NCBI GenBank assembly: GCA_030323885.1
Contig: CM059196.1
Location: forward strand, 35,814,481 to 35,878,480
DNA: 64,000 bases
Direction of reading: 5' to 3'
Origin: Branchipolynoe longqiensis
Taxonomy: Eukaryota > Annelida > Polychaeta > Phyllodocida > Polynoidae
The position numbers and the translations under genes were made by a program. The notes under the pieces are model-generated. The model made no database searches and was not told the DNA's origin. It saw only the letters and a list, made by a program, of their open reading frames with translations. Below are positions 34,737 to 44,610 of the stretch, piece by piece. Every line of letters begins with the position of its first letter. Position 1 is the stretch's first letter.

Positions 34737-34846
34737 TGAGCAGTCAGGAGAAGGAGCTTCTCTTCGAGTTAAACAAAGAGGGGCACATGCGCTTTATTCA
34801 GGGCTCCATCAAGGAGTTTGGCTACCCAACAAACTTCACCATCGTC
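34737..34846 (+). CDS. Exon 2 seen of the PKD-repeat protein
   Basis: The exon is 110 nt. It follows a T-rich tract ending GTTCAG and precedes GTC|GTAAGT. It starts in phase 1, joining exon 1 in frame to make a Val codon, and ends in phase 0. The translation (about 37 residues) includes 'KELLFELNKEGHMRFIQGS' and ends 'YPTNFTIV', a plausible linker and first strand of the next Ig-like fold. The in-frame match of independent splice sites over 22 kb is the main support. By itself the peptide has no diagnostic motif. Confidence 0.72.
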
Positions 34847-34959
34847 GTAAGTTTGCATTCAGCTTCTGATATTCATGAGGTCTAAATTTCTACCTTATTG
34901 TATATGTCATTGTTACATTCACCGATGTATGGTAGCTTGTAACGACAAACCTTGTAATA

Positions 34960-35014
34960 TTTATCTCAGAAAATGACAGAAACTCAAACCCATTAGACTA
35001 TGCAACTTTGACAT
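34960..35014. mobile_element. MITE family D end fragment
   Basis: 'tgacagaaactcaaaccca' and 'gactatgcaact' match the right end of family D. It lies within the 196-bp intron between exons 2 and 3. Confidence 0.7.
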
Positions 35015-35042
35015 TGGTGTATATATCGCTCTTACATTTCAG

Positions 35043-35185
35043 GATCTACCCGATGAGTGTAAGATGATCTACATTATGTATCGTCAGTACAGCAAAAGCA
35101 AGACGATGACTGATCACACTATTGAACTGGCGGCCAACAACTCTGGTCAGGCGGCGTGGCAGCACACCTTCACAGCCCCTGGAGT
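35043..35185 (+). CDS. Exon 3 seen of the PKD-repeat protein
   Basis: The exon is 143 nt, between TTACATTTCAG and a GTAAGT donor at 35186. It enters in phase 0 and leaves in phase 2. The translation includes 'DECKMIYIMYRQYSK' and 'TIELAANNSGQ' and ends 'AAWQHTFTAPGV'. The W-x-H-x-F-x-x-P-G-V pattern just before the junction is the late-strand signature of PKD domains. It continues in frame into exon 4 with 'YEVEVTP'. The best family fit is the polycystin-1-like ectodomain. Confidence 0.82.
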
Positions 35186-35198
35186 GTAAGTGACCTCT

Positions 35199-35631
35199 AC
35201 TGACCTCTTGTAGCCTTCAACATGGCCTAATCTAGATAAAAGATTCAACCCCATACTTTTATTTTATTTTTATTTTTTTATTGAGGCTGTATTTATACTG
35301 TCCATAGCATATAAGCCTGTGTACCCAGGCTTGTTTTCAATGCTGGCCAGTTGTAGTGTTGGTGTTATCTTACCACACAGTAGCTGCTTGTAAAGTTGAC
35401 TACCTGCATTTCAGTAGCAGATAGATAATTGGTTGGTGTGGTTAGTAGCCTATGTTAGTTTTTTTTATATTTTCTTGGCATATATGTATTATTTTACTTT
35501 GTTCTACTCTTATTACTAGACTAGCCTACTCCTATTTACATATCATAGGCTTGTACGTAGCTGTGTGGTGTGTTATCTAAAACTGACCTCTTGTAGCCTT
35601 CAACATGGCCTAATCTAGATAAAAGATTCAA
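35199..35631. repeat. About 50-bp direct duplication flanking a poly(T)/family H retroposon
   Basis: 'actgacctcttgtagccttc' and the following 30 bases (35199-35248) recur at 35582-35631. Between them is family H in minus orientation (35262-35390, poly(T) then 'attgaggctgtatttatact') plus unique DNA. The duplication copies sequence just past the exon 3 donor. From 35660 to 36250 there is no gene. Confidence 0.8.
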
Positions 35632-36254
35632 TCCCTTACTTGCAGTAGGGGTGAAAACCAACCTAGTAGAAAAAAGGGCAACAATTATCTACAGGCTGGG
35701 TAAATGAAATTGAGCAGATCAATTCTTAATTTAAGAAACAAAATATATTCTTCACATCTATCTTAATATTTAGCCGGTACTTTTGATTTGAAAAATATAA
35801 TAAAAAATGTAGTTTATTGGACTTTAAAAGTTAAATTGATGGCATTCTATGGTCGGCATCTTTTCTTTTTTTTAGCATTCTCTCCAAATTCACCAATTCT
35901 GTGCCGGTATAAGTAGCTATTTGATACCAGGGATTCCACTTCCTGTTCCATACTAAAGCTTTTTTCACACGTATTTAGACTACATTGTCAATCACCCCTA
36001 CTGGAAGTATGGGGTGAATCTTTTATCTGGCCTAGTCATGAGACAATTTACACAGGAAAACATACACATTTGTAGAAAGTGTCAGTTCTTACTGAAAGTG
36101 AAACAATGCCACCTTCTTTAGGGAAGGCTAGGTCAATCAAGTTTTTGATTCGCCAAGGTGGTTAGTAATATAGACAGGATGTCTCCATGGCTATGACAAT
36201 CTTTATTCAAAATGAAGATTGAAGATTATCTTTATTCAAAATCTACCAGCTTGG

Positions 36255-36582
36255 TGGGGAAATAGGTAGATTTTCGGGCGTCGCATGCGGGCGATCGGGA
36301 GTTTGGTTCCCGGTCGAATCAAACCATTGACTTATCAAATTTATACGTGTCACTACCTAGCTAGCTAGCACTCAGTATTAATAGGATAGGGCAAGGACTG
36401 GTTAGATCAGTGTCAGGATAATGTGACTGAGTGGGATATTGGGTCATGGTGCTTGTGGCCAAATTTCCCAGTGGGGCAGCACTATAAAGTCACCATGAGT
36501 GCACACTGTCACAAGTCGGTATCCATCCTGATATGACCTTAGATGTTGCCAGTACGTAACACTCCAGCAACCAACCAACCAA
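36255..36582 (+). mobile_element. SINE-A, near full length
   Basis: Head near 36255-36320 with 'cgggagtttggttcccggtc', complete body, and tail 'cactccagcaaccaaccaac'. Confidence 0.88.
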
Positions 36583-37319
36583 TTTCCCTTGGAAAACATG
36601 CACGTTGTTAGAAAGTGTCAGTTCTTACTGAAAGTGAAACAAAACCACCTTCTTTGGGGAAGGCCAGTTATATCCAGTTTTTGGGTCCGACAAGGTGAGT
36701 GATTATAATATAGACAGGATTATTCAATGAATGAACTACATCTTAGTTAAAAAAATATATAAAAAGGAAAAAGAAATATGCCTATCCACTCATTCCTCAA
36801 AGTATGCCTTCTGTAAGAAAGATAATAAGTGTATGTTATTGTAATGTCTCCCGACACCTGTCTTTATTACCACCTTATACCATATGTGACCTTAGATCAC
36901 CACCTGATTATGACTATAACCAATGTCAAGGCCACACCAATTGATGTCATCACCATAGGATTCCATTGTAATATATTATATATTTTAATTTAGATTGTAT
37001 TCAACTGCATTAACAAAATTCCTGACCAACTGGCTTCTGGCACCTCTGCCACCAGCTGTGCAGCCCCCTAAGCTGACCAATGCACCATCATTAACACAGA
37101 CTCAGGTGCATTCCAGGCAGCTCCACCAGTACCAACCAATACCTTCTAGAAAATTCCCAGAATAATATTTGCACAAGATACCTTATAGTTAGTTATACCA
37201 CACGTATCTAATTTATATAAATATCCTCAAGTTTACATACCTGAAAGCCCAGTGCTTCGGGTCTAACAAGATACTATTATTTAATGACTAAATATTATTT
37301 TACCTCCCTCCAAAAAAAG
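36583..37319. other. Intronic DNA, no gene; short duplication
   Basis: 'gaaagtgtcagttcttactg' at 36609 repeats a block at 36076, so the SINE-A at 36255 appears to sit within a duplicated segment. Nothing else is recognised before exon 4. Confidence 0.5.
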
Positions 37320-37448
37320 GTATGAGGTGGAGGTGACACCAACAACTTCCCACTCCAAGGGTGTGGTCAGTGTGATCGGAGTGCTAAGCGTCCAGCGACG
37401 CATCATCAACGTCAGCCTCACCGGGCCCGTCGCTGTTTCACTCTTCGG
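37320..37448 (+). CDS. Exon 4 seen of the PKD-repeat protein
   Basis: The exon is 129 nt. The acceptor is CCTCCCTCCAAAAAAAG and the donor TTCGG|GTAAGT. Both junctions are phase 2. It translates to 'YEVEVTPTTSHSKGVVSVIG', then 'VLSVQRRIINVSLTGPVAV' and 'SLFG'. The first part ends one PKD fold; the V-x-V-Q-x-x-I-x-N-V-S-L linker and 'GPVAV' begin the next. This linker pattern is characteristic of consecutive PKD repeats. Asn in 'NVS' could be N-glycosylated. Confidence 0.85.
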
Positions 37449-37504
37449 GTAAGTCTACAAGCAATGACTTTACAAAACGGGACTAGTTAAAGCTACATGA
37501 ACTA

Positions 37505-37672
37505 GACGGGATTGCCAAATGGATTAGAGCGTCCCTCTCCCGTCTTAGTAGATCATGGGATCGTGGGTTCAAACCCTGGTCGAGTCAAACCAATGACTTA
37601 AAAATTGATACTTTTGCCTCCTAGCCAGGCGCTCTGCATTATTAGGATAGGGCAAGGAGCAGTGGAATGAGG
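37505..37672 (+). mobile_element. SINE-A, head half only
   Basis: The tRNA-like head ('gtgggttcaaaccctggtcg') and 'tcaaaccaatgactta' are present, with truncation after 'aggatagggcaaggagcagt'. Confidence 0.8.
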
Positions 37673-37726
37673 AAGACCAATGGTTCGCGATTGAAATGTC
37701 CCGTGCTTAAACAGTTAATGTACAAA

Positions 37727-38075
37727 AGAAAAGTCTGATAGAAGCATCAAATTTTCCAAATGGGAAACATATATCTAGATTTGCTCCTACATATCTAACT
37801 TAGATCCTGATGAACTTATTAAGCATTTGTTGCCACATAGAAGGGAATACTGAGTCAATTTAGTAGAACCTGTTACTGCAAAGACTATGATGTCACAGTG
37901 TTGGCATGCTTGCCAAAATTAATTTGACATGTTTATGCACTTCAAATATCTCAAAAGTTGGCCATTTCAGATCAAAGTTTCTTCAAACTAAAGTAAGATA
38001 GATTATAACCATCAACCTAATATATTTATCTCAGAACAGGACAAAAACTCAAAACCATCGGACCATGCAACTTTA
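37727..38075. mobile_element. MITE family D, left end decayed
   Basis: Interior words and the right end 'tcggaccatgcaactttaa' match the family. Confidence 0.8.
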
Positions 38076-38574
38076 AATGCCTAGACTGTGGCTGGTAATG
38101 GAATGTCAATGTCAATTACAATGCCCAATGGCCTTACCTGGGCTGATAGAACTGATGCCAGATTGAGCAGTCCGCAATTACTTGTTGTGTGTGTGTTGGT
38201 TAGAGTGATACCCATCCTAGAGCTCAAAGAAACTAAAACATAATATTAGGACTAAGTAGTTTTTATTAATTGACTTTAGCTTGCAAATGTTCTATCATTT
38301 TGGATCATAGAAACTTAAATTTAAAAGTACTGTCGCAGTTACTAATGAGCCCGATCGTGGCCAACACCTTGATAATTTTTGGGAGAAGTGATGCCTTCCT
38401 GCAGTTCATTTAGTTATTTCAGGCCCCGATGGTAGTGCCACCCTCACCAGATCAGCAGTGAATCAAACTCATCCTGTGTATGGCTATCAAACCTCAAAGT
38501 CAAATATATACTGTCACCATCGGACGAGTTAGTCGGCAATATCCCTCCTTCCTCTCCATTATTTATAATTGCAT
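38076..38574. other. Intronic DNA, no gene seen
   Basis: Unique sequence with no exon-like frame or recognised repeat. Confidence 0.4.
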
Positions 38575-38845
38575 AATTTATCATACATCACATATATTTA
38601 ATCGAGTATGGTTTTATTTATTATAAGTCACATATATTTAATTCAGTATGGTTTTACTTATAAGTCACATATATTTAATCGTGTGTATTTTATTTATCAG
38701 TCCCATATATTTAATCGAGTATAGTTATATTATCAGTCCCATATGTTTAATCGAAAATCGTTTTATTTGAAAGTCACATATTTAGTCAAGTATGGTTTTA
38801 TTTATAAGTCACATATATTTCATTGAGTTTGGCTTCATTTATCAG
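38575..38845. repeat. Degenerate tandem repeat, unit about 40-45 bp, six copies
   Basis: 'cacatatatttaatcgagta' followed by 'tggttttatttat' recurs with small variants and length changes. Confidence 0.85.
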
Positions 38846-38967
38846 TATGGCTATATAACTGCACTCCCAGTTCCTATGCCTATGGGGAGATAAACTCCCC
38901 CCCCCCCCCTCCCCCGCCCCGCCTCCAGTGTGTTTCTGCTGCCAACATAGATGAGTAAGACCCTGTA

Positions 38968-39290
38968 AATATTGTTAAAGTTGCATAATCTGATTTCTTT
39001 GTGTGGTAAATATGTTTATTCTGCTGAATAAGTCTTTTGTCAGTGCCGAAGCACTGGTCTTCCAGCCATTTTTCAATTCAGGGTTATTTACACAAAAGGT
39101 ATATAGAATAAGGTGTACAATACCTGTTGTATAGACAATTTGCACCATGTAACACAATGAAATTCTGAAACCCAAAAGTTCCATAACAATATGGTACAGT
39201 AGTGTCATATAACCAGATCAATATTAGTCAGATCAATGTGAGTATTTACATAGTATTTAGAATGTAAGCAGAAGTTATCTTCTGTATTCA
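38968..39290. mobile_element. Family D left-end fragment followed by dispersed repeat family E
   Basis: 'tgttaaagttgcataatctga' at 38968 is a family D end. From 39005 family E begins: 'cttttgtcagtgccgaagca' and 'ctggtcttccagcc', then AT-rich unique sequence. Confidence 0.55.
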
Positions 39291-39446
39291 GTTGGTAAAC
39301 TTGTAGTGAGTTTTAATGTTCAGTTGCAGTTAGGCAAGCGGTATATAAATGTTGGTTTGTTAGGAAAATTCTAGTGTAACTCTAATGTAGCTAGTTATGT
39401 GAGTTTATGAATTATGTTGTTGGGGTGGAGTTGTTAATAATACACT

Positions 39447-39762
39447 GGATGAAGCATCAAATTCTCAAAGCCAAAGCAATCATCTAGATTTGATTCTGCA
39501 TTTCTAACTTAGATACTGACACACTGATTAAGCATTGGTTGCTACATAGAAGGAAACGCTAGGCCAATTTAATATAACCTGTTTATGCAGAAGCCTATGG
39601 TGTCAGAATTTTGGCTTACTTGCCAATACTAATCCTACATGTTTAGATTTCAAATATCGGTAGCCATTTAAACTAAAAGTTTCTTCAAACTAAAGTAAGG
39701 TAGATTATAGCAATCAATTCGATATGTCTATCTCAGAAAAATTTCAGAAACTCAAAGCCAGT
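39447..39762. mobile_element. MITE family D, lacking the last bases
   Basis: Contains 'gatgaagcatcaaattctca', 'tgcagaagcctatggtgtca' and ends near 'cagaaactcaaagcca'. Confidence 0.8.
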
Positions 39763-39789
39763 GTATGAGTGTGCCCTCTGCTCTCTGCT

Positions 39790-39817
39790 TTGACCTTTGA
39801 CCTTTGACCTCTGACCT
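39790..39817. promoter_or_regulatory. Four nuclear-receptor half-sites in DR1 spacing
   Basis: The minus strand has four AGGTCA half-sites with one-base spacers. DR1 is the arrangement bound by HNF4 and RXR-type receptors. It lies about 20 bp before an exon acceptor and may simply be a short microsatellite. Confidence 0.35.
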
Positions 39818-39838
39818 TACCTGTTGCCTGTGTCACAG

Positions 39839-39944
39839 GGAGGGTGTAGAACAGACGTGGCAGGCCGTGGTTGGGAGCGGAACCCACCTACTATTCGAGT
39901 GGTCCATAGACGGGGAGCAGGTCACCATCTCCCCGGACAGCAAG
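39839..39944 (+). CDS. Exon 5 seen of the PKD-repeat protein
   Basis: The exon is 106 nt, between TGTCACAG and CAAG|GTGAGA. It enters in phase 2 and leaves in phase 0. The translation includes 'GVEQTWQAVVGSGTHLLFEW', then 'SIDGEQVTISPDSK'. The G-S-G-T-x-hydrophobic-F-x-W-x-(I/F)-D-G pattern is the hallmark of a PKD domain. The remainder of this fold must lie in a later exon that I could not identify confidently. Confidence 0.85.
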
Positions 39945-39952
39945 GTGAGATT

Positions 39953-40430
39953 TTGGTTGTTTATTGTTGTTTTGCGTCCGAGCAACACCTAAGGTCACAT
40001 CAGGACGGGTACCGACTTGTGACAAACAAACAAAAGTTAGTTTTATTTAACGACGCCTCTAGAGCACATTGATTTTATCATTGGCTATTGGACATCAAGC
40101 AGACTTGTGACAGTGCTCACTCATGGCGAAGTGGTCCACAACTGGTCCATCAAAGGCAGTGGTATGTGATGTCCTGTCTGTGGGAAAGTGCATATAAAAG
40201 ACCCGTTGCTGCTTATTGGAAAGAGTAGGCTATTTGGCGGCAGCAGATTTCCTCCAAAGAAATATGTCAGAATGATCATATGTTCGACGTCCAAAACCGT
40301 TGATAAAAAGTACGGTGCTCTAGAAGCGTTGTTAAATAAAAAAGCTTTACTTTACTCATGGTAACTTTATAGTGCTGCCCCACTGCGAGACCAGGCCACC
40401 AGCCCATTAACCAATATCCCACACAGTAAA
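39953..40430 (-). mobile_element. SINE-A interrupted by two pieces of MITE family F
   Basis: The SINE tail (39953-40024), a 25-base body piece (40102-40126) and further body (40354-40430) are separated by the left part (40025-40101) and right part (40127-40353) of family F. 'gacttgtgaca' is duplicated around the first insert and 'actcatgg' around the second. Confidence 0.8.
40025..40353. mobile_element. MITE family F in two pieces
   Basis: The left end 'tttatttaacgacgcctcta' is the inverse of the right end ('agaagcgttgttaaataaa'-like), giving the inverted terminal repeat. The interior has 'gtggtccacaactggtccat' and 'tcctccaaagaaatatgtca'. A 25-base piece of SINE lies between the two parts. 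Confidence 0.8.
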
Positions 40431-40533
40431 ACTAAAGTAATATAGATTATGACAATCAACCTAATATATTTATATATTTTTAAAAACCCTTATAAAATCT
40501 CAAAACCATCGGACCATGCAATTTTAAGATATT
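40428..40533. mobile_element. MITE family D right-end fragment
   Basis: 'aaactaaagtaatatagatt' and 'accatcggaccatgcaattt' match the family's right part. Confidence 0.75.
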
Positions 40534-41449
40534 CCTTGTTATCCACTAACTGATTAGCTAGGCTTATAAGTAAGCACCCTAGATATTAGACTATCTAGCG
40601 TCCGCTTGACAATGACAATGATTGACAATGCCGATGATTTTATTTTTACCCCGTCGACTCCTCGCAGGATATGAGACTGAGAGCAATCCTCGGGAGGAGG
40701 CTCCGGGATCGGTTAGTTCCTGTAACCACACGGCACGCACACGTGACTACCGCGTCATGTGGGTTGGATGGGGGAGGGGGAGGGGGTAAGCTGGGATGGG
40801 GGTCACCAGTTCAAGCCTTGCGACGATATGTTCGACCTGTCGCCGGCTAATATTCAACGTGGCAAGCGGCCCTATGGAGCCTAGTTTCTAAATCGCGATA
40901 AAAGGCCGCCATCTTTGCTGCTGACAGCGGCATGACACAGCAATTTACATGCCGCCAGGGCACCGCCGCCCCCCAGCACCACCCCCTGGCACCACCGCCC
41001 ACTGTCTTCAGGACCCCACCACCTTTTTTTTGTTCGCCTGTCACAAAGGTCTGTCCATTTTTTTAATGCTTTAATGACATTTGAAAATACACTGTCATCG
41101 TATAAAAGAAGCCGAGTCGGCGTTTAAGATTCGCAAGTCATCGTCGACATTTTGCGCCTTTCCACTACCACTACCAGTGCCACCGTTGGCATCTTCAATT
41201 AACGTTGGGGAATTGGAAAATAGAATCCAGTTCAACTCTTTGCTGCTTTTCTTCTCTTAAGAGTGCTTGACAGTGGCGGTGCAGTCTTGCAGTCTTGTAT
41301 GTGTGTCTGTATGCCTTCCTCCCCCCCCCCCCCCCACACACACACACCACACCCCAACCCCTCCCCTCCCCTCCCCTCCCCTCCCTCCGCCCCATTTCCG
41401 TGTCGGGTCGGTAGAGCGCGGGCCTCGCTTAGCCAAAGGAGGGACACAC
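40534..41449. other. No gene seen; C-rich microsatellite at 41323-41390
   Basis: CpG-rich unique DNA at 40640-41040 with no credible exon. A poly(C)/(AC)n/(CCCTC)n run follows at 41323-41390, then a SINE-A head fragment near 41408-41432 ('ggtagagcgcgggcctcgct'). Confidence 0.5.
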
Positions 41450-41706
41450 ATCTCCTCAGTCTCATGTATAAAAGATCCAATGATGAACAATATGTTGACC
41501 ATACAAACAGAGTAACCAGACAGAGCAATGCTACACTTCTAAAAACACCCAAGCCACTAACAAACAAACTGACTAAGGCACCGATTTACAGAGGTGGCAC
41601 ATTGTGGAATAAACTTCCACTGAGGACAAGATGGTCCACAAGTCTCCTTGAATTTAAAAACTTAATGAAAATACAACAGGCCTGTCAGACCCTGACACAG
41701 TTATAG
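41450..41706 (+). pseudogene. Non-LTR retrotransposon C-terminal fragment
   Basis: The plus frame ending at the TAG at 41704 gives 'LSLMYKRSNDEQYVDH', 'TRQSNATLL', 'APIYRGGTLWNKLP' and 'STSLLEFKNLMK'. L-x-(L)MYKR, YRG-x-x-LWN-x-LP and F-K-x-x-L/M-K are the usual extreme C-terminus of Jockey/CR1-like reverse transcriptases. Only about 84 residues remain, so this is a heavily 5'-truncated insertion. It is unrelated to the LINE at 26153. Confidence 0.8.
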
Positions 41707-42300
41707 GTATTCTAAAGGCCATCCTTGCCCTGACCCTTGTACATACATATATATATATAAATGTTCTCAAATGCACTACACAGCCCTGCACGCTGATCCC
41801 CTTCCTGCCCCTACCCCACCCCTACTACACCTTCTTTCAAAACCTATTACCTAACATTTTCCTTTAAATTGACATAAAACCTGTCTGATGTAAGTCCCCA
41901 CTGCAATCTCAGACCTCAATCCCATCATTAGGCCACACAGAACGGAACACTTGTGATGGGATTAAAAAATGGGCAGGTTTCCGCATTTGGTATTGGTGAT
42001 TGGATCCACTGATTTGCATATTTACAATATAATATATATATGTGTATTGGAGATATGTTATATCTTTTTGAAAAAAGAAGAGAGAAAGCAAAGGAAGAAA
42101 GAAGTGTTTAAAGACAATTCTAGAGTCATCTTGTACATTTATTGATGCATGCTCACCAAGTGCATAATACATATGTTGAACTGGAATTGCATGCAGTTAC
42201 TATTACGACGAATAGTCAATTTATATTATGCTTCTATTATCGAACAGGTTTTTCATGTGGTTATTATTGCAACTGATATTGTCATTTATGTACCAACAAA
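41707..42300. other. No gene seen
   Basis: LINE 3' flank and AT-rich unique DNA. Short TA and GA runs occur at 41745-41760 and 42068-42100. Confidence 0.4.
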
Positions 42301-42375
42301 TTGTAATGAATGGCCGGAAGACCAGTGCTCTGGCGCTGACAAAAGACATTATTTGCTGAATAAAATACATTTAGT
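42301..42375 (-). repeat. Dispersed repeat family E fragment
   Basis: 'ggccggaagaccagtgct' and 'ggcgctgacaaaa' are the inverse of the family E start. Confidence 0.7.
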
Positions 42376-42386
42376 AAAAAAAAAAA

Positions 42387-42670
42387 GGTCGGGAGTTTGG
42401 TTCCGTCAGGTCAAACCAATGACTTTAAAATTGATACTTGCCGCTTCCTAGCCTGGCACTCGGCATTAATAGGATAGGGCAAGGAATCATTGCCTCAGTG
42501 TCAGGATAATGTGAATGAGTGGGATATCGGGTCATGGTGCTGGTGGCCTGATTTCCGAGTGGGGCAGTACTATAAAGTCGCCATGAGTGCACTGTCACAA
42601 GTCGGTACCCATGCTGATATGACTTTAGATGTTGCCAGGACGTAAAACTCCAACAACCAACTAACCAACC
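42387..42670 (+). mobile_element. SINE-A, head truncated
   Basis: Starts at 'aggtcgggagtttggttcc' and is complete to the tail 'aaaactccaacaaccaact'. Confidence 0.88.
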
Positions 42671-43206
42671 TTTGCGTGTCGGTCAAATTGAATGCGCAGC
42701 CATCCATTTTGTCCGGCAGGACTACATTGAACAGGTTTATTGTTGTAAGTTGAATGTAAGGACTCCGTGACAGGAAACAGAGGTCAATGAGAGGGTCGCG
42801 ACGATGACAAGGTCAATAGCTAAATCAAGGTCACCGGCTTTGATGTAAATCAGCGAGGTCTAATCAGATCACCGTTTAGTGTACGACCTCGCATGACCTT
42901 GACCGTCCTGCCTGGTCTTTGAATTAACTACAGCTGCCCTCTGGTGTTGACCTTGCTGTTGATCTCTTGACCTCCACTTGGGTCGATAATATGAAATACG
43001 ATGCTAATCTTAGAACGGGTTGTCAGCAGGTTCCGTCCGTCACCACAGACCTACCCATAGATACCTAATCACAGACTCCTTCCTTCTCTTCGACTCTCTT
43101 CTCTTCTCTTTCTCTTCTCTATTGCTTTTTCTATGCCTCTCCGCTTCTCTTCCCCATATCTTCTTTTCGCCTATGCTTCTCTTACCCTATGTTCTTTCCA
43201 CCGACT
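42671..43206. other. No gene seen; CTCF-like motif at 42934-42947
   Basis: The minus strand of 42934-42947 reads ACACCAGAGGGCAG, close to the CTCF core. TGACCTTG words cluster at 42885-42970. From 43075 the sequence becomes CT-rich. Confidence 0.35.
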
Positions 43207-43366
43207 CTTCCTCTCTCTTCCTCCCTCTTCCTCCCTCTTCCTCCCTCTTCCTCCCTCTTCCTCCCTCTTCCTCCCTCTTCCTCCCTCTTCCTCCCTCTTC
43301 CTCCCTCTTCCTCCCTCTTCCTCCCTCTTCCTCCCTCTTCCTCCCTCTTCCTCCCTCTTCCTCCCT
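43207..43366. repeat. 10-bp tandem repeat (cttcctccct)n, about 16 units
   Basis: A perfect array. Ten is not a multiple of three, so all plus frames give the same Leu/Pro/Ser repeat and are not genes. Confidence 0.95.
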
Positions 43367-43442
43367 CTCTCTTACGCCACTTCTCTTCCCCTATCTTCTT
43401 TCCGCTTACTCTTCCTCTCCTTCCACCCTATCTCTTTCTTTT

Positions 43443-43773
43443 CGGGCATTGTGGCTAATCGGTAGAGCGCATGCCTCGCGTGCGGAAGGTCGGGAGTTTG
43501 GTTCCCTGTCGAGTCAAATCAATATCTTATAAAATTGATACTTGTTGCTTCCTAGCCTAGCACTCAGCATTAATAGGATAGGGCAACGACTGGTTTAGCT
43601 CAGTGGCAGGATAATGTGACTGAGTGGAATATCTGGTTGTGTTGCCCGTGGCCTGATTTCCCAGTGGGGCAGTACTATAAAGTCACCATGAGTGTGCACT
43701 GTCACAAGTAGGCACCCATCCTGATATGACAGATGTTGCCAGGACGTAAAACTTCAACAACCAACCAACCAAC
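43443..43773 (+). mobile_element. SINE-A, full length
   Basis: The head 'aatcggtagagcgcatgcct', full body and the tail ending 'acttcaacaaccaaccaacc' are all present. Confidence 0.9.
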
Positions 43774-43920
43774 TCTCTCTTCTCTATTGCTTGTTCTATG
43801 TCTCTCAGCTTCTCCTCTATCTTCTTTCCTCCTACTCTTCCTCCTTCACCCTCTCTTTCTCTGCTTCTCTTCCTCTACCTTCCATTTTTGCACCCTTGTT
43901 CTCTTTTTCCTTCTCTTTCG

Positions 43921-44175
43921 CAGGCTTCGCGTGAGGATGTCCGGGAGTTCGAATCCTGGCTGAGTCAAAGCAATGACTTAAAGATTGACCCTTGTCAGTA
44001 CCTAACCTGGCATTCAACATTATTAGTAGGAACCCGCCTCCCGTTTTGGTAGGTCGTCGGATTCGAACCACTGGATTCGAACTCTGGTCGAGTCAAGCCA
44101 ATGGGTTAAAAATTGATACTTGTTGCTACTTAGGTTAGCATTCAGCATTGCTAGGATAAGGCAAGGAGCAGTGTA
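43921..44175 (+). mobile_element. Two truncated SINE-A heads in tandem
   Basis: The first (43921-44025) stops at 'gcattcaacattatta'. The second (44034-44175) starts at its own tRNA-like head ('gtaggtcgtcggattcgaac') and stops at 'aaggcaaggagcagtg', the same breakpoint as the copy at 37505-37672. Confidence 0.75.
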
Positions 44176-44187
44176 ATGATGATGTTT

Positions 44188-44510
44188 GTTTGTTTGTTGT
44201 TGTTTTACATCCTGGCAACATCTAAGGTCATATCAGGATGGGTACCGACTTTTGACAGTGCACACTCATGGCAACTTTATAGTGCTGCCCCACTGGGAGA
44301 CCATGCCACAATCAGCATGATCTGATATCCCACTCAGTCATATTATCCTGACACTGAGCCAACCAGTCCTTGCCCTATCCTAATCATGTCAAGCGCCTGG
44401 CTAAGAAGTGCCAAGTATAAATTGTTACGTCATCGGTTTGACTTGGCCAGGGTTCGAACCGGTGGTCGCCGTGAATATGGCCTATGCTACCGACACTGCG
44501 TAAAGCAACC

Positions 44511-44546
<36 letters not shown>

Positions 44547-44610
44547 AACCCGTGGCTTCGAATCCCATGATCTACCAAAGCGGGAGACAGACGCTCAACT
44601 CATTTGGTCA
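44188..44610 (-). mobile_element. SINE-A interrupted by a family B tail
   Basis: SINE-A runs from its tail (44188) to 'ggttcgaacc' (44451-44460). A 79-bp piece with 'gtgaatatggcctatgctac' and a (CAAT)n tail (44467-44545) intervenes. SINE-A then resumes through 'gggagacagacgctcaactc'. Confidence 0.75.

Noticed and set aside
43020..43532. Leu/Pro/Ser-rich frame of 170 codons
   Set aside because: It crosses a perfect 10-bp microsatellite and a SINE head.
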